From the NCBI RefSeq assembly GCF_012432095.1, contig NC_081158.1, positions 18,797,297 through 18,861,296 of the forward strand: a stretch of DNA of 64,000 bases. The letters run 5' to 3'. The translations under genes and the position numbers were made by a program. The stretch is from Onychostoma macrolepis. Its lineage: Eukaryota > Chordata > Actinopteri > Cypriniformes > Cyprinidae. Every line of letters begins with the position of its first letter. The first letter of the stretch is position 1. The notes beneath the pieces were generated by a model. That model saw only the letters and a list, made by a program, of their open reading frames with translations, made no database searches and was not told the origin of the DNA. Positions 44,341-58,433 of the stretch are shown one piece after another.

Positions 44341-47300
44341 TTAACATCTCATTTCTGTGGCTGTGTCTATAAATTTAAACAGCTGAATTGTTGCCTCACT
44401 GCCCTATCAGGAAATTACTTTGCAGGCAGCATTTGTGAATACAAACTAATTTCGGACAGGCTTCTGAGGCCTTCTTTCTTACGAGTATACACAGAGTTGG
44501 ACGCATAGCCTTTCAAAGAACAATGCACTCCATTTGATAGTGTGCGCAAGCACATGTGGTCGACATACTGAAAGTGCACTTTATCTTTGTTCAGTGTCTG
44601 CACTATTTCTCTCCAAAAGTTATGAGCGATACAAATGTCTTTGCATGCATTTAAACTAAAAGCCCTCACCAATCTCCAGTAGTTTCTTTTTCGGCTGTGA
44701 AACAATGGATCTGGTTCAGTGTTGCCACCTTGTGGTCAAACCAAGTAGTAAACAATATCAAGATGCATATGCGAGCGGCACTGGTTACAAAAATCAGGCT
44801 GCGTACATACTGTGAAATTTGCATCATGTGCACTGTACACATATACTAGTTTGCACATAGATCTGAAGTATGCTTTGGGTTGAAGTCTCCATGATATTCT
44901 GTATGCCTTGGGTTCTTCATTTCAAATAAATCTATGGGATATTTTCCCCCAAGTAAAATGTTTAAGAAACTGAAATAGTGATGCATGCCTTAATACATCC
45001 TTCATATGGTCTCTCTCTCTTTCTCTGTCCGTTTCTGTCACCCTCCCTGCACGCACTTCCGATCGCTCTAATGTTTTGCAGCCATTATAAATCTGGCTTT
45101 GACTTGCTAAAGCAAACAAAGCTGAAGAGAGAGTGATCCCTCAAAAAACATTTTGTCAGTTCTAATTAGGGTTGAAATATGGCTCAACTATCTCCCTCGC
45201 TCTCTTTCTAATATCCACTGCCCTCCCTCCTTCGCCAACAAAACTGTTTAGAGCTGAACACTGTTTATTCTTTCTTCTCTCGCCTTTCTTTTCACCCATC
45301 TCTCCATCATATTCCTCTTCTCTTTGAACCAAACTACAAGTGATTAAAGCACAGGGCTTCCAGCACACAAATATCTATGAGCTATGTATCTAAACGCCGA
45401 GCTAGCGTCAGGCTAACCTACTGTAGCATGTTGGCTCCTTTAAAACAGATAGCGTGTAATTGCGCGTTTGGCCTGCAGTGCTCTAAAGGCCCCAGTGTCT
45501 GCTTTTGTCTGCGGTAGCAAGTTTACCCCTACACTGCGATCGCATCCTACAGGCTATGCAAATCAATGCTACCTACACACACACACACAGCTAAACGCGA
45601 ATGCAGTCTTGATGAAACGGAGCATGGTTTGTGTGAGTATGCGAGTGTGTCTTTTGGCATGCATTTTTCACGCTTTATTTAGTGTTTGTTCAAAAACAAG
45701 AGGACCACCTATGTGAAACTGGGCTTCACTTCAAAGACATGCAGGAAATGTTCTCCTTGTGCATTTGTTCTGTTCCCAATTAAACACTACAGACACAAAG
45801 ATCAGAAAGGTGTTTTAAGTGAGAAAAGTTTCTTGCATGGTTGATCTGTGCTGAGTTTTTGAACTGAAGGGTGATTTGGAAAGGGCGAGACATATTTCAA
45901 TAATCTTCAACATTTACACACACTGTCTTAAATAAACAGTGTCCACCACCTAAGGTGGTAGTGTTGCCGTAATCATTTTTTTTCCCCATTCTTTCTTCTT
46001 TTCATTATTGTTTTTGTCCATGTTTCCTGGTTTGAAAGTTCTTTGCTGGCACCTAAAAGTTTTATTCTTTGTATTTTACTTCATCACACTGACTTGCTCA
46101 TGTACTTAAGTATAATGAATTTGTGATATAAGTGTAAACATGTATATACTTCCGCCACACATACATTATGATATGTTTGGAAAGGCACTGAAATGTGCAA
46201 TATTAAAATATAGAAAACTAAAATTTAAAAACATTTACATGTGTACAAATTTAAAAATGTAATTCAAATTTAACAAATATAAAAATGTATAGAGTACTGA
46301 ATTGATGGTATTCAAAATTGATTTTATGGTTTTATGTAAATAAGTATTTCATGTAAATGTATATACGTTTAGTGTGTGAGTGTAAAATGTAAAATTAAGG
46401 TGTGATTTACTCATTTATTGATTTATATACTTGTTGAGCTTTGATGATAATACAATTCCTGAATTTGATGAAAATAAAAAGTTTTCTAAATAAAACTTTA
46501 GTTCAAATCTAGAATTTCATTTGTAACAAATTTACTATTAAAATGACTTTCTCAGACAACATTTATTCACTGTTTACTTTTAAACAATAACCCAAATATA
46601 GGTCACTTGTGGTGGTTCTCTCCCAAAGGTTATGAAAATTCCAGTTATGACCAGTAAATTCATAACCATTTGTATCTCTGAAGATGTCCACTTTTTATGT
46701 TTATGTTTAGGTTTAAATCAGTGTGCAAACACAACTATAAAATAACTATTGGGATAACATTGTCTGATCAATTAAGAATTATACCGTTACTGGTTAATAC
46801 TGTGTCATCATAAAACATTTCTCAATGTTAATGACAATAGATTTTGATCTGATTTACAGTAATATAAACAATACTGTACAGTCAAGCCAGTCATTTTCAA
46901 AAAAAAAGAAGCAGTTTGTTTTATTATTACGGTCAGCTGACTGTATCTTGATTAGTACAGCAGTTAATTAAACAGTTGAATGATAATTACACAAACATAT
47001 CTGACCATGACAGACCAATCAGAATGCAATATTCCAGATAATCATGTTATAATATAGAATTTCTCAGCCAGTGCATGACACCATACTTGAAAACGAGCGG
47101 GAGCTTAACAATGTGTGGTGGTGTGTGTGTGTGTGTGTGTGTTTGTGGGTCTTTTTGTTAACAGGCGGTACATGAGTTGAAGGAAAGGAGAGGTCAACTC
47201 ACATTTCCTAAATGGCTTAAAAAGTGAAAAAAATATCCAAGTACCAAGTAAATAGTGAATAGAATAGTGCTCGGGGCAAAGCAAAAGAGAGACGCTAATG

Positions 47301-47420
47301 ACTAGCACACAGTCACACACACACAAACGCATGGTCTGACACCTCCACTCAGCACTTGAAAAGCCCCATAATACACCATTCACGGCACCATTAGTATAAA
47401 TAAAGAGAAACGGTTTCAGT
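44341..47420. other. Element-poor unique DNA
   Basis: No gene seen. 44880-45600 is repeat-light, with CT-rich tracts and GTTAAAGCA-free unique sequence, a possible conserved block. (CA)n at 45575-45590 is short. 46000-47100 is plain AT-rich DNA. (TG)n at 47113-47142. Confidence 0.4.
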
Positions 47421-49220
47421 AAATACGGCTTATACGTGTGTCTGTATCACTTTTCCCAGCTCAGGCCTCTGTCCAAACAAAACTTCTGTTCCATCTCCAT
47501 TTTGCCCTGTGGCGAGAAGGAGGGGGGTGTTTCTGAGGGTGTGTGGTGGTGGTGGGGGTGGGGGTCATAGTTGTAATCCTGCATATCAGTTACAACCTTC
47601 TTCCTCAAAAGAAATGACAGGAAAAAATGGATAAGGAAAAAAAAAAAAAGAATGAGAGCAAGCCACACGGCGAAGTTGATTTATGGTGAAAAGAGGAACT
47701 GTTTATGGACTCTCTGAAGTCAGGGAAGCTTTTAGGGGTCGGGCCCAATAGGGGGTTGTGTCAATGGAGAAAAATCTTGGTGTTATTTTTTGATCAAAAT
47801 TCAGAGTGGTATTTATACTTCAAGCCTTGTTCCAGGGCTTGAGAAGTAGATGTTTGAACAGTGAGCAGGCGCCGCATCTCCTCCTACCCACACAGGAGAG
47901 GATGAAGTGGGCTGCAACCGCCTGTTCGTTCTTCGATCCAACAAACCACAAAGTCAGGTCAGCCACAGTACTTAGCCGTTAAGAGAAATCGCCACACACA
48001 AATACTTGCACCCTTTTGGCCCAGACAGAAAGCTGTTTAAGTAACCTTTGACCTCTCTAATGCATTAATTAGGGTCGGGGTCACACGTTCACAGTGTCTT
48101 GAGTGTGTGCGTATGCAGAGTTTTATTTATCTTAAAATAATTTTCAGTGCAGCTACGCATTCAAATTTTGAGGACTAGTGGGAGTCTGTGACCTTGTGAA
48201 ATGACCTTAAATTGACCTTATTATAAACTCTAAGTGACCTCACTCAAACATTAAAGAATTTTCTTCATCCACCTTTAAGCTCTCAGTAATAACATGGTAA
48301 TAATACAGGTACTAACAGGTAATAACCTGGTAATAACACGGTAATAACAGCCTTTAGATAACTTCTGATCAACTTTCTATCCCTTTGCCACTAAAATTGC
48401 AATTTTTGAGATCCTTTGAGAGACGTTTTTGGCAATGCTCCCTCAGCGTTTCCTGTCCCGTGCCATTGTAGGTCAGATGGGTGACTGACGCTTGTGTATT
48501 TAGCCCGACAAATGTTTCCCAAAAAGTTTTATGTGGTAAAACGACAACAACCACACACGTCAATCCTGATTACAGGGTAAACACAGAAATAGAGCCATTG
48601 ATGACTTGCCGTCATATCGCTGTCTGCCTCAGACAGAAACAAAAACAAACAGTCAAGCCAATTAATAGTAGTCGTTCAAGGTTTCTATCAGAGACTTTGT
48701 GGTTTTGTCAATGTGATACCATCAAGACTGTGCTTGCTACCTCCCTTTTTCCGATTGGCGCCTGGGTCCTGTTATGAGAATGGCTACGGAGTCCCAAGAG
48801 GGCCACTCTTCAGTGCCGCCCCCACGGGACCGGCAAAAACGCATTAGTAAATTAATGTCCACCCCGGGAACACTTCTCACGTTAGCAGGGTTATCCTGTT
48901 GTCCTTAGGGCCCTGGGGAGGAATCGTAAGTGGGGAGAGGGGTCAGTAATTGATAGGTCCATTTTCGATTGCCTGCCCAACTGCAAGTCCAGGGGCGGCC
49001 AAAGAAAACCGACTTTAAATAACCATCTAAAGAAAACACGAACTTATTCGCTCTGTCTTTCGCTCTCCTTCTAGCGTCCTGTCATGAAAACCCCAGGTGG
49101 AAGGAGTTCTTGCATCGCATGTTTCCATTTTCCGGGGACGGAGGGCGTTATGTCAACACAATACAGAATGCACGTTCAAACAACAGGAAGAGAGTTCTGA
49201 GATGGCTGCGCCGATCGGGC
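47421..49220. other. Candidate conserved regulatory segment
   Basis: About 1.8 kb with almost no recognisable repeats and balanced composition, unlike its surroundings. Features: GCATTAATTAGGGTCGGGGT near 48061, GCCAATTAATAGTAGTCG near 48656, CATTAGTAAATTAATGTCC near 48841 and CAGTAATTGATAGGTCCATT near 48944, all homeodomain-like AT cores inside GC-rich sequence. No ORF has a domain. Conservation itself cannot be seen from one genome, so this is inference from composition and motif content. Confidence 0.35.
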
Positions 49221-51433
49221 GAGCTCTGTGAATTCTCTTTTCCATGCGAGGAAAAGGCTATTTAATTTCAGTAATGATTTTCTGCGCTGCGGTTTGATGT
49301 GTGCCGATAGGGTAGTGTTATTGTTGGCGGGGCAGAGAGGTGCATGCATCTGTGTGTGTGTGTGTAAAACTCGGTACATGAGACGGAGGTTGTGTTTTTT
49401 GGGAAGTACGACATGTGCTTTGGATTAAACCTGTGTTATAAGTGTTTGACATTAACATGCAGTCATTCACTGGGCAAAAGAGAGGAGAGGGATCTTTTAG
49501 AGTACTATGGCTGTCCTAACACTTCTCAACAGCGTTCAGAGAGAGAGCGAGAGAAAAAAAAAGATAGGTGGAAAACAAGGTACAGATTGACTCAGGGCAT
49601 TATTGCCAAGACGTAAAATGAGTATTACTTCTTAGAATGTGTGTCGGATTGACATTACTAACCATTAGCAAGAAGTCATGACTTTATTTTATTAGCAAAT
49701 TTCTGTGTGCTGTGTGTGTGTGTGTGTAAGTGTGTGGGCCTTGCCTTAGAAGTCCCATCTGCCCTCATTCACTCTGCGTGTTTGACATCTTTTCATCGTT
49801 TTACCCTCATACCATTAACAAAATACTTCCATGTTTCACCATTCACCCTTTTTCTTTCTTTTGAGTTGAAATTCTAACAACTCATAAAAGCCAGTAAAAA
49901 TGAAAGACATTGTGAAAAAGTTAAACAGATAAAAATCAAGATTTTTTTGTTAACATGATGAAAAGATCTTTCTAAAGTTAATTTCTTTCTTTCTTGTGTT
50001 CTTTATTTTGTATGATTCCATAGTTAGAAAAAAAAAAAAACATATTCATTTTATTTATTTTTTTAACCCAAAGAACCCACACCCCACCCAAACTCTTAGT
50101 AAACCCATGTAATATTAAAAAAAAAAAAAAAAAAAAAAAAACACACACATTGGCCTTTACACTGAATTCCATTAAAAACATGAACAAACATTATTATCTC
50201 ATCAAACTATTTTCTGAATTAACAACCTTTACACCATTTGCAATGTCCTAAATTCGTCACACCACTGTATTGTTTGACAAAGAGAGTTTTTAATTTGACT
50301 TTTTTATAAAACTAATATAAAAAATAAATTAAAAAAAAAGTCCACAGCCCCTGGTTGAAAATGTTTAAAAATGGTTGAGCATAGCACTTGAAAATATTTT
50401 AATTAAATATTATGTAAAAAATACTTTAAATAAATAAAAATTAAGAAAAAAGGAAGAGTAAAAAAAAGATTCTTAATATAATTCAGTTTATGCATTTCTG
50501 ACTCAAAATAAATTGATAAAGCACTTTCCAATTGGAATTTGTCACACATTCTGAACATCATTAATATGCAATTTTGTGTATGCGTGTAAACATGTTCCGG
50601 CAAGGGAAAAGAAAAGGATGGCTTTCCTCTTTTGTGGTTTATTTGTAATGTTTGTATTATGCAGTATCGTTGCAGACATTGATTAGAACACGATAACTTT
50701 TGGCTCGCGTGCTGCATCAGCACTGATGTTAGATAGTGCAGGAAAGAGGCAGTATGAGTCTGTCTGAATGAGGCAGCACTTCAAAGCCGGTTTAAGCGGC
50801 CTGAGCTGTTTCAGTCAACACCTTTCTGTCATCCTTTTCTCCACTACATCTCTTCCTAACATTATTATCACAGCAGCGTAACTCTGATAAAACACAATGC
50901 TGGAATTTCACGCTGCTCCACGCACCCGGCTGGCCACACACACACTCAAGTAAACACAGGAGTCTCTCCATCTGTGTATAGGTTACTCCATATCTGTGAT
51001 GGCGGAGTTATAACTCAAGACTCGGCTAACATTGGGTGCACTTATCTCTTCAGGGTTTCCCACAGGGGAATGTGGTTATGCCAAGAGATTTGGCTCCACA
51101 TGTAAGGAGAACTAGCCAACGAGAGGAAAAGGGGGGAAGACGGGGAAGGAAAAAGGTGTACATGTGTAATACGCTGATGTGTAGTTGATATCTTTTCCAT
51201 GCACACTTTTTTTAGTCCTATTACTACAGTCCAGTTTAGAAACCTAATGACTGTTGCTGGAAATTCAAGTTTGATTTCATTCCTGAGGTTTGCCTTTTGC
51301 TTTTTGCCTTCAGTTTATGATGTAAATTACAGAACATTGTTTATTAAGTATCTAAAATACATTTTAATGTGGCTAATTTTATTGTATTATTATCCAAAAA
51401 TAATCCAAACTTGTCTATAAAACTAGGAATTAA

Positions 51434-51469
<36 letters not shown>

Positions 51470-51673
51470 TTATAAAAACTAATCAATATAAAAAATGTCA
51501 ACAGTTTAGCTCTGGGAGTTTTTTGTTGATATCTTATGTATCGTTTATTAATTTGCATGTTATTACACTCTAATTATTTAAATTATTTCATTTAATAATA
51601 ATGTATGTTGTAACAGTTTACTGCTGTTTTTTAACTTTGCTAATGTTTCATGTGGGAGCATGTCTTTTTTTTT

Positions 51674-51713
<40 letters not shown>

Positions 51714-51839
51714 CAATCAACCTGACAAAAATAAGGCTATAATAATGTAGAAATAACACAAGTTTTCATTACACATTAATTACATGCTGCACATTATTGT
51801 TACTAAGTAATTACATGTAATTACAATGTAATACAAACA
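49221..51839. other. Unique DNA with simple repeats
   Basis: No gene seen. 50720-51180 is a further GC-richer unique patch (AGCCGGTTTAAGCGGCCTGA). Simple repeats: (TG)n at 49350-49366 and 49710-49729, A-runs at 50027-50041 and 50118-50142, (AAT)n at 51434-51470, (TA)n at 51680-51710. Confidence 0.4.
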
Positions 51840-53560
51840 CACTACAGTAAAGTGCAAAAGTGTGAGCTGGAGTGGATATTGCGAGTCGCTGTCAGTATGT
51901 TTGTGTATTCCAGAGCAGACACAGGCCGCAGAGATAGACGGAGGAGAGCGATCGCTCTATCTCCACTCTTTCACCAGCGCAAGCTCGCTTCATTCACCCG
52001 TCCCACAGCGCGATAAACCCTCCGACAGATCCCCGCACTTATTTTCCCTCCTTTTCTTCATCTTCCAACAAGTCTTTAATACATACATATCACAGGCCGC
52101 CTCCTGAGGTTTGAAAAATGAAAACACTACTTCATCTCGCCTTCCCCTTTTTTAATATTCGGTCACAATAAATATTTCCCATTTATATGCAAATGATTAT
52201 CTACTGACCAAGAATGGATGGAGCTCGTCTTGTTTTCATTGTACTCGGAGAGGTACAAGTGTCTGAGACGGCGGACGGGGAATAGACGGAAATCAGCCGG
52301 AGTGGGAACGCCTCGCCATTTCTAGAGTAAATAATCCTGACTCGCCTTCCATTATTTTTTATGGCAGCGTTGAATGGAAGTGTATTAACTTATAAGTTAT
52401 AAGTAGTTGGAAGTAAGTTACTTAAAACTGGCGGGGGGAAAGGCAAAGAAAGAAAGCTGACGCGTCGCTTAGTTGAGTTCCCCGCAAATTGCTGACATAA
52501 TTACACGAATGTAATTTTTATGAGTCACGCAAATCTCGGCATTTTCAGTGAAGCAGATAATTAGACTTGGAATAAAGCGCAACTGAATAATTAATACATC
52601 AAAACTAGATGAACTTTTTCTAATTATTTTTATTTAATCTCCATTCTAATTATTGTTCGAGTCGGCTGAGCGAGATTGCTTCTCATTCAGGGGGTGAAAT
52701 GCACCCTGGCTGGCGTATTCTCACCCAGTGAAATATTAACTAAGCGTGCAGAGAGGGGATCAGAGAAAAGACCCCTCCCTTTGCCCACCCTCCCATGATT
52801 GAACTGTAATTTAAAATTCGCTGCTGCCAACAAACAATTTACATCTACACCTGCCATATTTCTTATTCTCCCCCACCGGTGTGCTACCAAATGCATGACG
52901 ATCAATATTTTGCCAGCTTTAAATGAGTTTGTAATTAGCCTAATGTGCTGTTCCTATGCTTTTTAAGAGAGGGATTTGTTTAGACTTCAGTCTTCAAGTA
53001 AACCTGACCTGTATGAGTGAGCGAGCGAGATGCTGACCGCAGGGGAAAATTCACACTTATCTTTTATGTCTCTGCTACCAGGAACTGGAGCGTTTGGAAA
53101 CCAGCGTTTCATCTGATAACCTTTATTGCTGAAATAAACATAATGAAAGTGTCCGTAGGTGCTGCGCGCATCTTCATAAACGTGAGCACATTTTGAACCG
53201 GTTTATTTGTATAATCTGTGTCTAAAATTTGTGTACTTTCTCGCTGGCGTGTTCTTTGTTCCAGCTTTATTTCCTGTGTGTGTCTTCCAGGTTCAAGAAT
53301 TAGGCCGGGAAATAATGAAGGTAGATAATGGCTGACCTTCTGTTAACTTGGCCGATAATTGCGATGGGGAGGCTGGAATTGTGCCGCGCTGGGTTCTCGC
53401 GCTGATGAGATGAACAAATAAAAAGCAGCATTTACAGGCATGAAATGAGCTAATTCTGCGCCTGCACACATTTCCACATCTCTTATTAGACTGTCGGGGT
53501 TTACTAGATTAAAATTGCAGCTTAATTAATGTACAAACACAAGATCAGATTTAATTAACA
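51840..53560. other. Strongest candidate cluster of conserved non-coding (enhancer-like) DNA
   Basis: About 1.7 kb without recognised transposons. Many homeodomain-type cores sit in mixed-composition sequence: GATAATTAGACTTGG (52557), GAATAATTAATACATC (52585), TTCTAATTATTGTTCGAG (52643), GTAATTAGCCTAATG (52931) and GCTTAATTAATGTAC (53520). Also present are ATGCAAATGATTATC, an octamer-like site near 52187, and TTATGAGTCACGCAAAT near 52517, an AP-1/bZIP-like site. Sequence of this kind typically surrounds developmental transcription-factor genes in fish. No coding frame is supported. Confidence 0.4.
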
Positions 53561-54722
53561 TCTGATTTAATTGCTTGCCTACAATTGCTTTTCACACTGT
53601 ATGCTCCAATAGAAAATGATTGCAAAATGTAATAATTATACAGACAAATATAATGAGAATGCATTCAAATGGTTTGATGTAAATCCAAGACTGATCACTT
53701 TTGCTGAGAGAAGAAAAAATATCACATTTCCACAGTTTTATTAATTAATTTTGATTTTTGGGAAATAATTTGATTAAATACCTCTGATTATGTGGAATTA
53801 TAAAAACAATAAGACGGTTTTCATGCAACATCCAAATTGATTCAAAGAGATTTTTGGAGCATCATCTTTTATCTTTGCCTCAAACAGACCTTATAATGTA
53901 TTTTCGGTTTAGTTTCATAATATATATTTCATTATGATTTATTTAAATAAAATATCTCTTAATGTCTTTCCATTTAAAATAAATGTTAAATGCATTTCTC
54001 ACTATTTGTATATTTTAATACTTTGAACAAACTCTCAAATTTGCTTTTAAAACACCATTTTTATAGCATTACACAAATTTGCGGTTTGAGTGTTATGCTG
54101 TTTGTCAGTAGTCAGATCAATTTTGAGCTTCGTCTTGTATTATTTTCGAGAGGGCCAGTATAGAATGTTTGTATCACTATTGTTATCTGGAGTATCTATT
54201 TGCTCCAGTATGTGCAGTGTTTGGCTTTTATCACTTTATGGAAATACTACCTTCTCGGGGTCCATTTCAAATGTGTCTAGTGCCACCATGTGGTGAGTAT
54301 AAGTAGCAGTCTAAGCTCAAAGGAATGAACTTCAGTGCACCAAATGTGCTGTTGAATAACTTTATGCATGTGTGTGTGTGTCTTTAGTGTACCGGGACCC
54401 AGGTTGGAATGTCAGGCACGATATGAGAAGACAAAACACACGCTGATGGCGATCTGTTTTTCTGTCGAAATCTTCTTTTAAGATTTCTAGTGTTGATGGA
54501 AGCTACTGGACACGTACAAAACAATTTGGATCAGACGTGCCACATCAAAGGATGTCCCCTTTTTGACTTCATGTCCTATGTGTGTACAATACATAACAGA
54601 ATTTTTTTATTATTTTTATTTTTATAGTATAATTTGGATATTTTTTGTATCATTTTGCACAATATCATGAGGTGTATATGGAAAGAGTCAGAAGCAAAAT
54701 AAACAAAATAAATGATTATATA
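53561..54722. other. AT-rich DNA, no gene seen
   Basis: Unique sequence with short ORFs lacking domains. (TG)n is short at 54368-54381, and 54605-54640 is T-rich. Confidence 0.5.
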
Positions 54723-55257
54723 CATATACAGTCAAACAAAAAAATATTCAGATACCAGATATAATTTTTGATATAATTTATTTATTTATTTATTTTTTAT
54801 TTTTTACTAGTGGGTGCAGGGCACTAGAGTTCATTTATGTAAGTGAGGATAGCAAAATAAAGTAAACTGTGACATATTATACCCAAAAATTATTCATACA
54901 GTGGACTACCAGTAAAATTGTACACAATATGGGACCAAAAATTATTCAGACACTTAGACCTGACCATGTTTTGCTTAAGTGTTTATTTTCTTTAATTGCT
55001 AATGTGAACACCACAGACTGAACAAAATTAAGTATTGCTTGGTGATTGGTTGACCTAAATTGGTATTACCTAATTGTGTACTTAAGTTTAACAGCTGAAT
55101 AATTTTTGGTTTATTGTAATTCATTACATACCTTTCTATCAGCGTTATCTGAAATTATCACGATGAATTTGTTCTGACACAGTTTAACTCTGAGGTCTTG
55201 TCATATTTTATTACCATTTTCTAAACTATAGCGAATAAAATGTGATTATGTGAGGAA
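54723..55257. mobile_element. DNA-transposon-like dispersed repeat
   Basis: Starts ATACAGTCAAACAAAAAAAT with ATTCAGATACC, continues through GTGGGTGCAGGGCACTAGAG, GAGGATAGCAAAATAAAGTA, ACAGTGGACTACCAGTAAAA and GACCAAAAATTATTCAGACA, and ends near CTAAACTATAGCGAATAAAA. I recognise this as a common fish repeat. A shorter piece with the opposite terminus lies at 9764-9880. No transposase frame remains. Confidence 0.6.
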
Positions 55258-56183
55258 TAACTAATTGGTTTTGGGGTTTTTTTTGGTAATTAAACTCTTT
55301 ACTTTATATGTATAAGTCACATGCCAAAAAAGTATTATGTTGGACCAAATTTGCATCATTTTGCACCTATACACACACACACACACACACACATTAAATA
55401 ATATAAAATGTAATATATAATATTCAGTACACTGTGTTTGAGGTAAAAAAAAATGCACATAAACACGCAACAAGTGTGCTGGTTCCGCAGGTAGTGTTAT
55501 GGTCTGACTGGCGCCAGCACGGATGATCCAGTCATGCTTGAATGAGGATCACACGTATGGGCTCCCAGCATTCACCCTGTGTGGTGTGTTTATGATTGGC
55601 CGGCTTTGCAGGTAGAGGCGGTGGCCTCATACACCTCTATTTGAACTGCTCACCTGCACATGACCTGCGTTTGTGTGTGTGCGTGATGCTAGAAAAGACA
55701 GCAATGTGCTGAAGCAGACAGACAGGAGTCAGAACAGAATGGACCTGCATGTGTCTCTCACATACACAGTGACGCACACAACGCTTGGGTAAGTTTGTGT
55801 GGGAGTGTTCACAAATTCTAAGCGTGCGACTGCAGCACTGAACCCTAATTCACCGGGTTACGCAGAGGGTGTGTGGCATCGTCAACCTAGAAGTTGAGTC
55901 TGGGAATACCCAGATGAAAATTTTATTGCTCAGATGTTCCCAGTTGTTTCGTTCGAATTTCGACTTCATCTCATTTCTGTCTCCTACATATAATAAGAGT
56001 ATATTGGAAATTCAATGATAAATGTTCATTTGATTACTTTGGATAAATCTGAGCACAGTCTGAGAAAAAACTGAAAACAGACGTGAGATTTTTTTTTTTT
56101 TTCCTTCAAGAGAAACATCTGAGAACCAGGAGACATTAGCAAGTAGTGAAAAGAAAAAGAAAAATCACAAATAAGAGATCCCA
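55258..56183. other. Unique DNA with (CA)n
   Basis: (CA)n at 55371-55394. 55480-55900 is GC-richer and unique (GACTGGCGCCAGCACGGATG), possibly conserved. T-run at 56089-56102. No gene seen. Confidence 0.4.
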
Positions 56184-56393
56184 GTCACACTTTATTTTAA
56201 TGTCCAATTATTGTAATTAACAAACCATTAACTACAACTTTTGCCTCGATAAACTCCTAATTTGCTGCTTATTAACAGTTAGAAAGGTAGGACCGGTAAA
56301 TTTAGGTATTGGGATTAGGGATGTAGAATATGGTCATGCATAATATGTGCTTTATAAGTACTAATAAGCAGGCATTTTTTAAATAATATATTA
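56184..56393. mobile_element. MITE copy 2 (same family as 31547 and 58434)
   Basis: GTCACACTTTATTTTAATGT, CCTAATTTGCTGCTTATTAA, GATTAGGGATGTAGAATATG and TTTATAAGTACTAATAAGCA are present. The right end (GGCATGCTAATAAGCAAC onward) is lost. Confidence 0.75.
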
Positions 56394-58433
56394 GTTGTTT
56401 CTTCTATACAACAACAAGATTAAATGGAGAACAAATTGAGGCTCTGTTTTTTTTTTTTCTCAGTAAAGTCTTCTCTAGAGATATGATCTATGTCTTGAAC
56501 TGTGTTCTGATATTCCAAGATGTAGATAATCTCTGCTTGAACATTTGTCATCAAATTAAATAAAACCAAATGATCAGATCTACAGGATCCCATTCACATT
56601 ATTTTTATAGATTCTGTATTCTTAAATACTGTATATACACTCTTAGATATCAAGATGCCAATTGAAAGTCAAAGAACTCAGTTTTAACTCAAATACTGCT
56701 CATCAAATAAAACAAAAACAAATTATCAGGACTATTCCATCCATATTAATTTTATAACCCTGTAATCTTAAACACTACCCATAGATACTCTTAGATACCA
56801 AGCCACTTGTCACAGACTTCAATTTGATCTCAAATATTTCCCATTAAATTAAAGTAATTCATAGCTTTATCATAGCTTCTTCAATCGCTCAGTACTCTTA
56901 CTTTACATCAACAGTCTCATACATGTCTAGACATTTTTGGAGAAAAAAATATGACACAGTTGATACTGACATGAAACATGACAGACCAACTTCTGAACAT
57001 TAAAGGTCTCCATTTGCTCTCCATCCAATTTCTAGCAGTACCAATTGAGATGTTAAAGAGTTCTCAATTGTGAGGCCTGTGTTTTAAGGTGCCTTAAGTT
57101 GTATTAGAACTCATTCCACAAGTGCACAGTAAATGAGAATGTATCAGCGGCAAATTGTTGGAAAGGAATCGTCGAAATGGAAACAGACTCAAAGGGCCCT
57201 GTGACTCCAAAGTCTCAAATCAATACTTGAACCCCCGTCTGTCCCTCTCCAGAGAGAGTTGTCCTCCCTGTGTCTTCTCTTCCTCCATCTTTCATCCCTC
57301 TATCATCAACCCACCTCGCACACCCCCAACCGACCTTGTGGGGTCACCTGTCTTTGTCCGCCGAGCTCCGAGAGAGCTTTGTGCGAGTGTGTGTGTGTGT
57401 GTGTGAGCTTGTGAGCGAGCGAGTGAGTGTGTGTGTGTCTGGGCTTCTTATCTCTCTGGGCTGCTGCCGTTTTAAATTATTCATCCCTACTGCTCCTGCA
57501 CACACACACACTCACACACATGCACATCTCCATCACATGCCTGCCCGCATCCGCCCGCCCGAGAGGCGGTCTCCGTGGCAACCTTATCAAAGATCGCAGA
57601 TTTCAGCTCGAGAAATGAAATAAAAGGGGAAATTGGCTGCATTAGCATAAGAGGAGGAAGCCTGGAGTTGAATACACACCCCTGAAGCCGCCCCCTCCGC
57701 TTCTCCTTCGTCTTCCTCGCTCTTCCTCCTCCTCCTCCTACCCACAGTTCTTATCTCGCCAGTCTGATCATTCTCTCTCTCTTTCTATATATATATTTTT
57801 TTTTAATTCTGTACTCCCCTTTCTCTTGCTTTTTGTTCCTCCCTGGCTCGGGGGGAAGAGAGAATGAAACGAAAGAGGAAATAGATTTGGTCTGGATGAC
57901 CTTTGACCCTTTCAGAGCGAGTAAACAATACGTAGTAACCTGGGAGACGGGGTATGGGGATGTCAGGGGCGACTGCTTGACAGGCGACTTGATTTCCTGT
58001 GGAACAGGGGGCTCGTTTCCTGCATTTTGTGAGGGTTTATTTTGGCAGACTTGGTCTGGTCCATAGAGACCCTCCCCTTTCAGATTGACTTTGACCTACA
58101 GCTGTATGAAATGGAGGTTTTCCTTGTGATACCGTATAAACCTGTTTCATTCTTAAACAAATCATATCAAACATTCTTTACTCCGGAATCCTGCAGCTTC
58201 TAGAACCAATAGTCTTCCCATCAGGATTGGGATCAAATGGAGGTGAATCATTTTAAAACTACTGGAGGTTAACAAGAAATCCAAATTTACTTTATTTTCT
58301 TATGACAGATTTATGGAAAATTAGTTTGTCTCAATAATCTTTCATTATACTCTAATACCTCTTCCTCTGAACATATTTCCTTGTTGTATTACATCATCTA
58401 GGCCATGCAGGCTATTGGATAACATAGTCAGTT
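56394..58433. other. Unique DNA with a GC-rich candidate regulatory block
   Basis: No supported gene. 56395-57130 has locally repeated phrases (TCTTAGATATCAAGATGCCA near 56641 and TCTTAGATACCAAGCCACTT near 56790). 57150-58090 is GC-richer with CT-rich tracts: TGGCAACCTTATCAAAGATC near 57578 holds a GATA-type site, and CTGCATTAGCATAAGAGGAG lies near 57637. Overlapping ORFs in CT/TG-rich sequence are not convincing. Confidence 0.4.
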
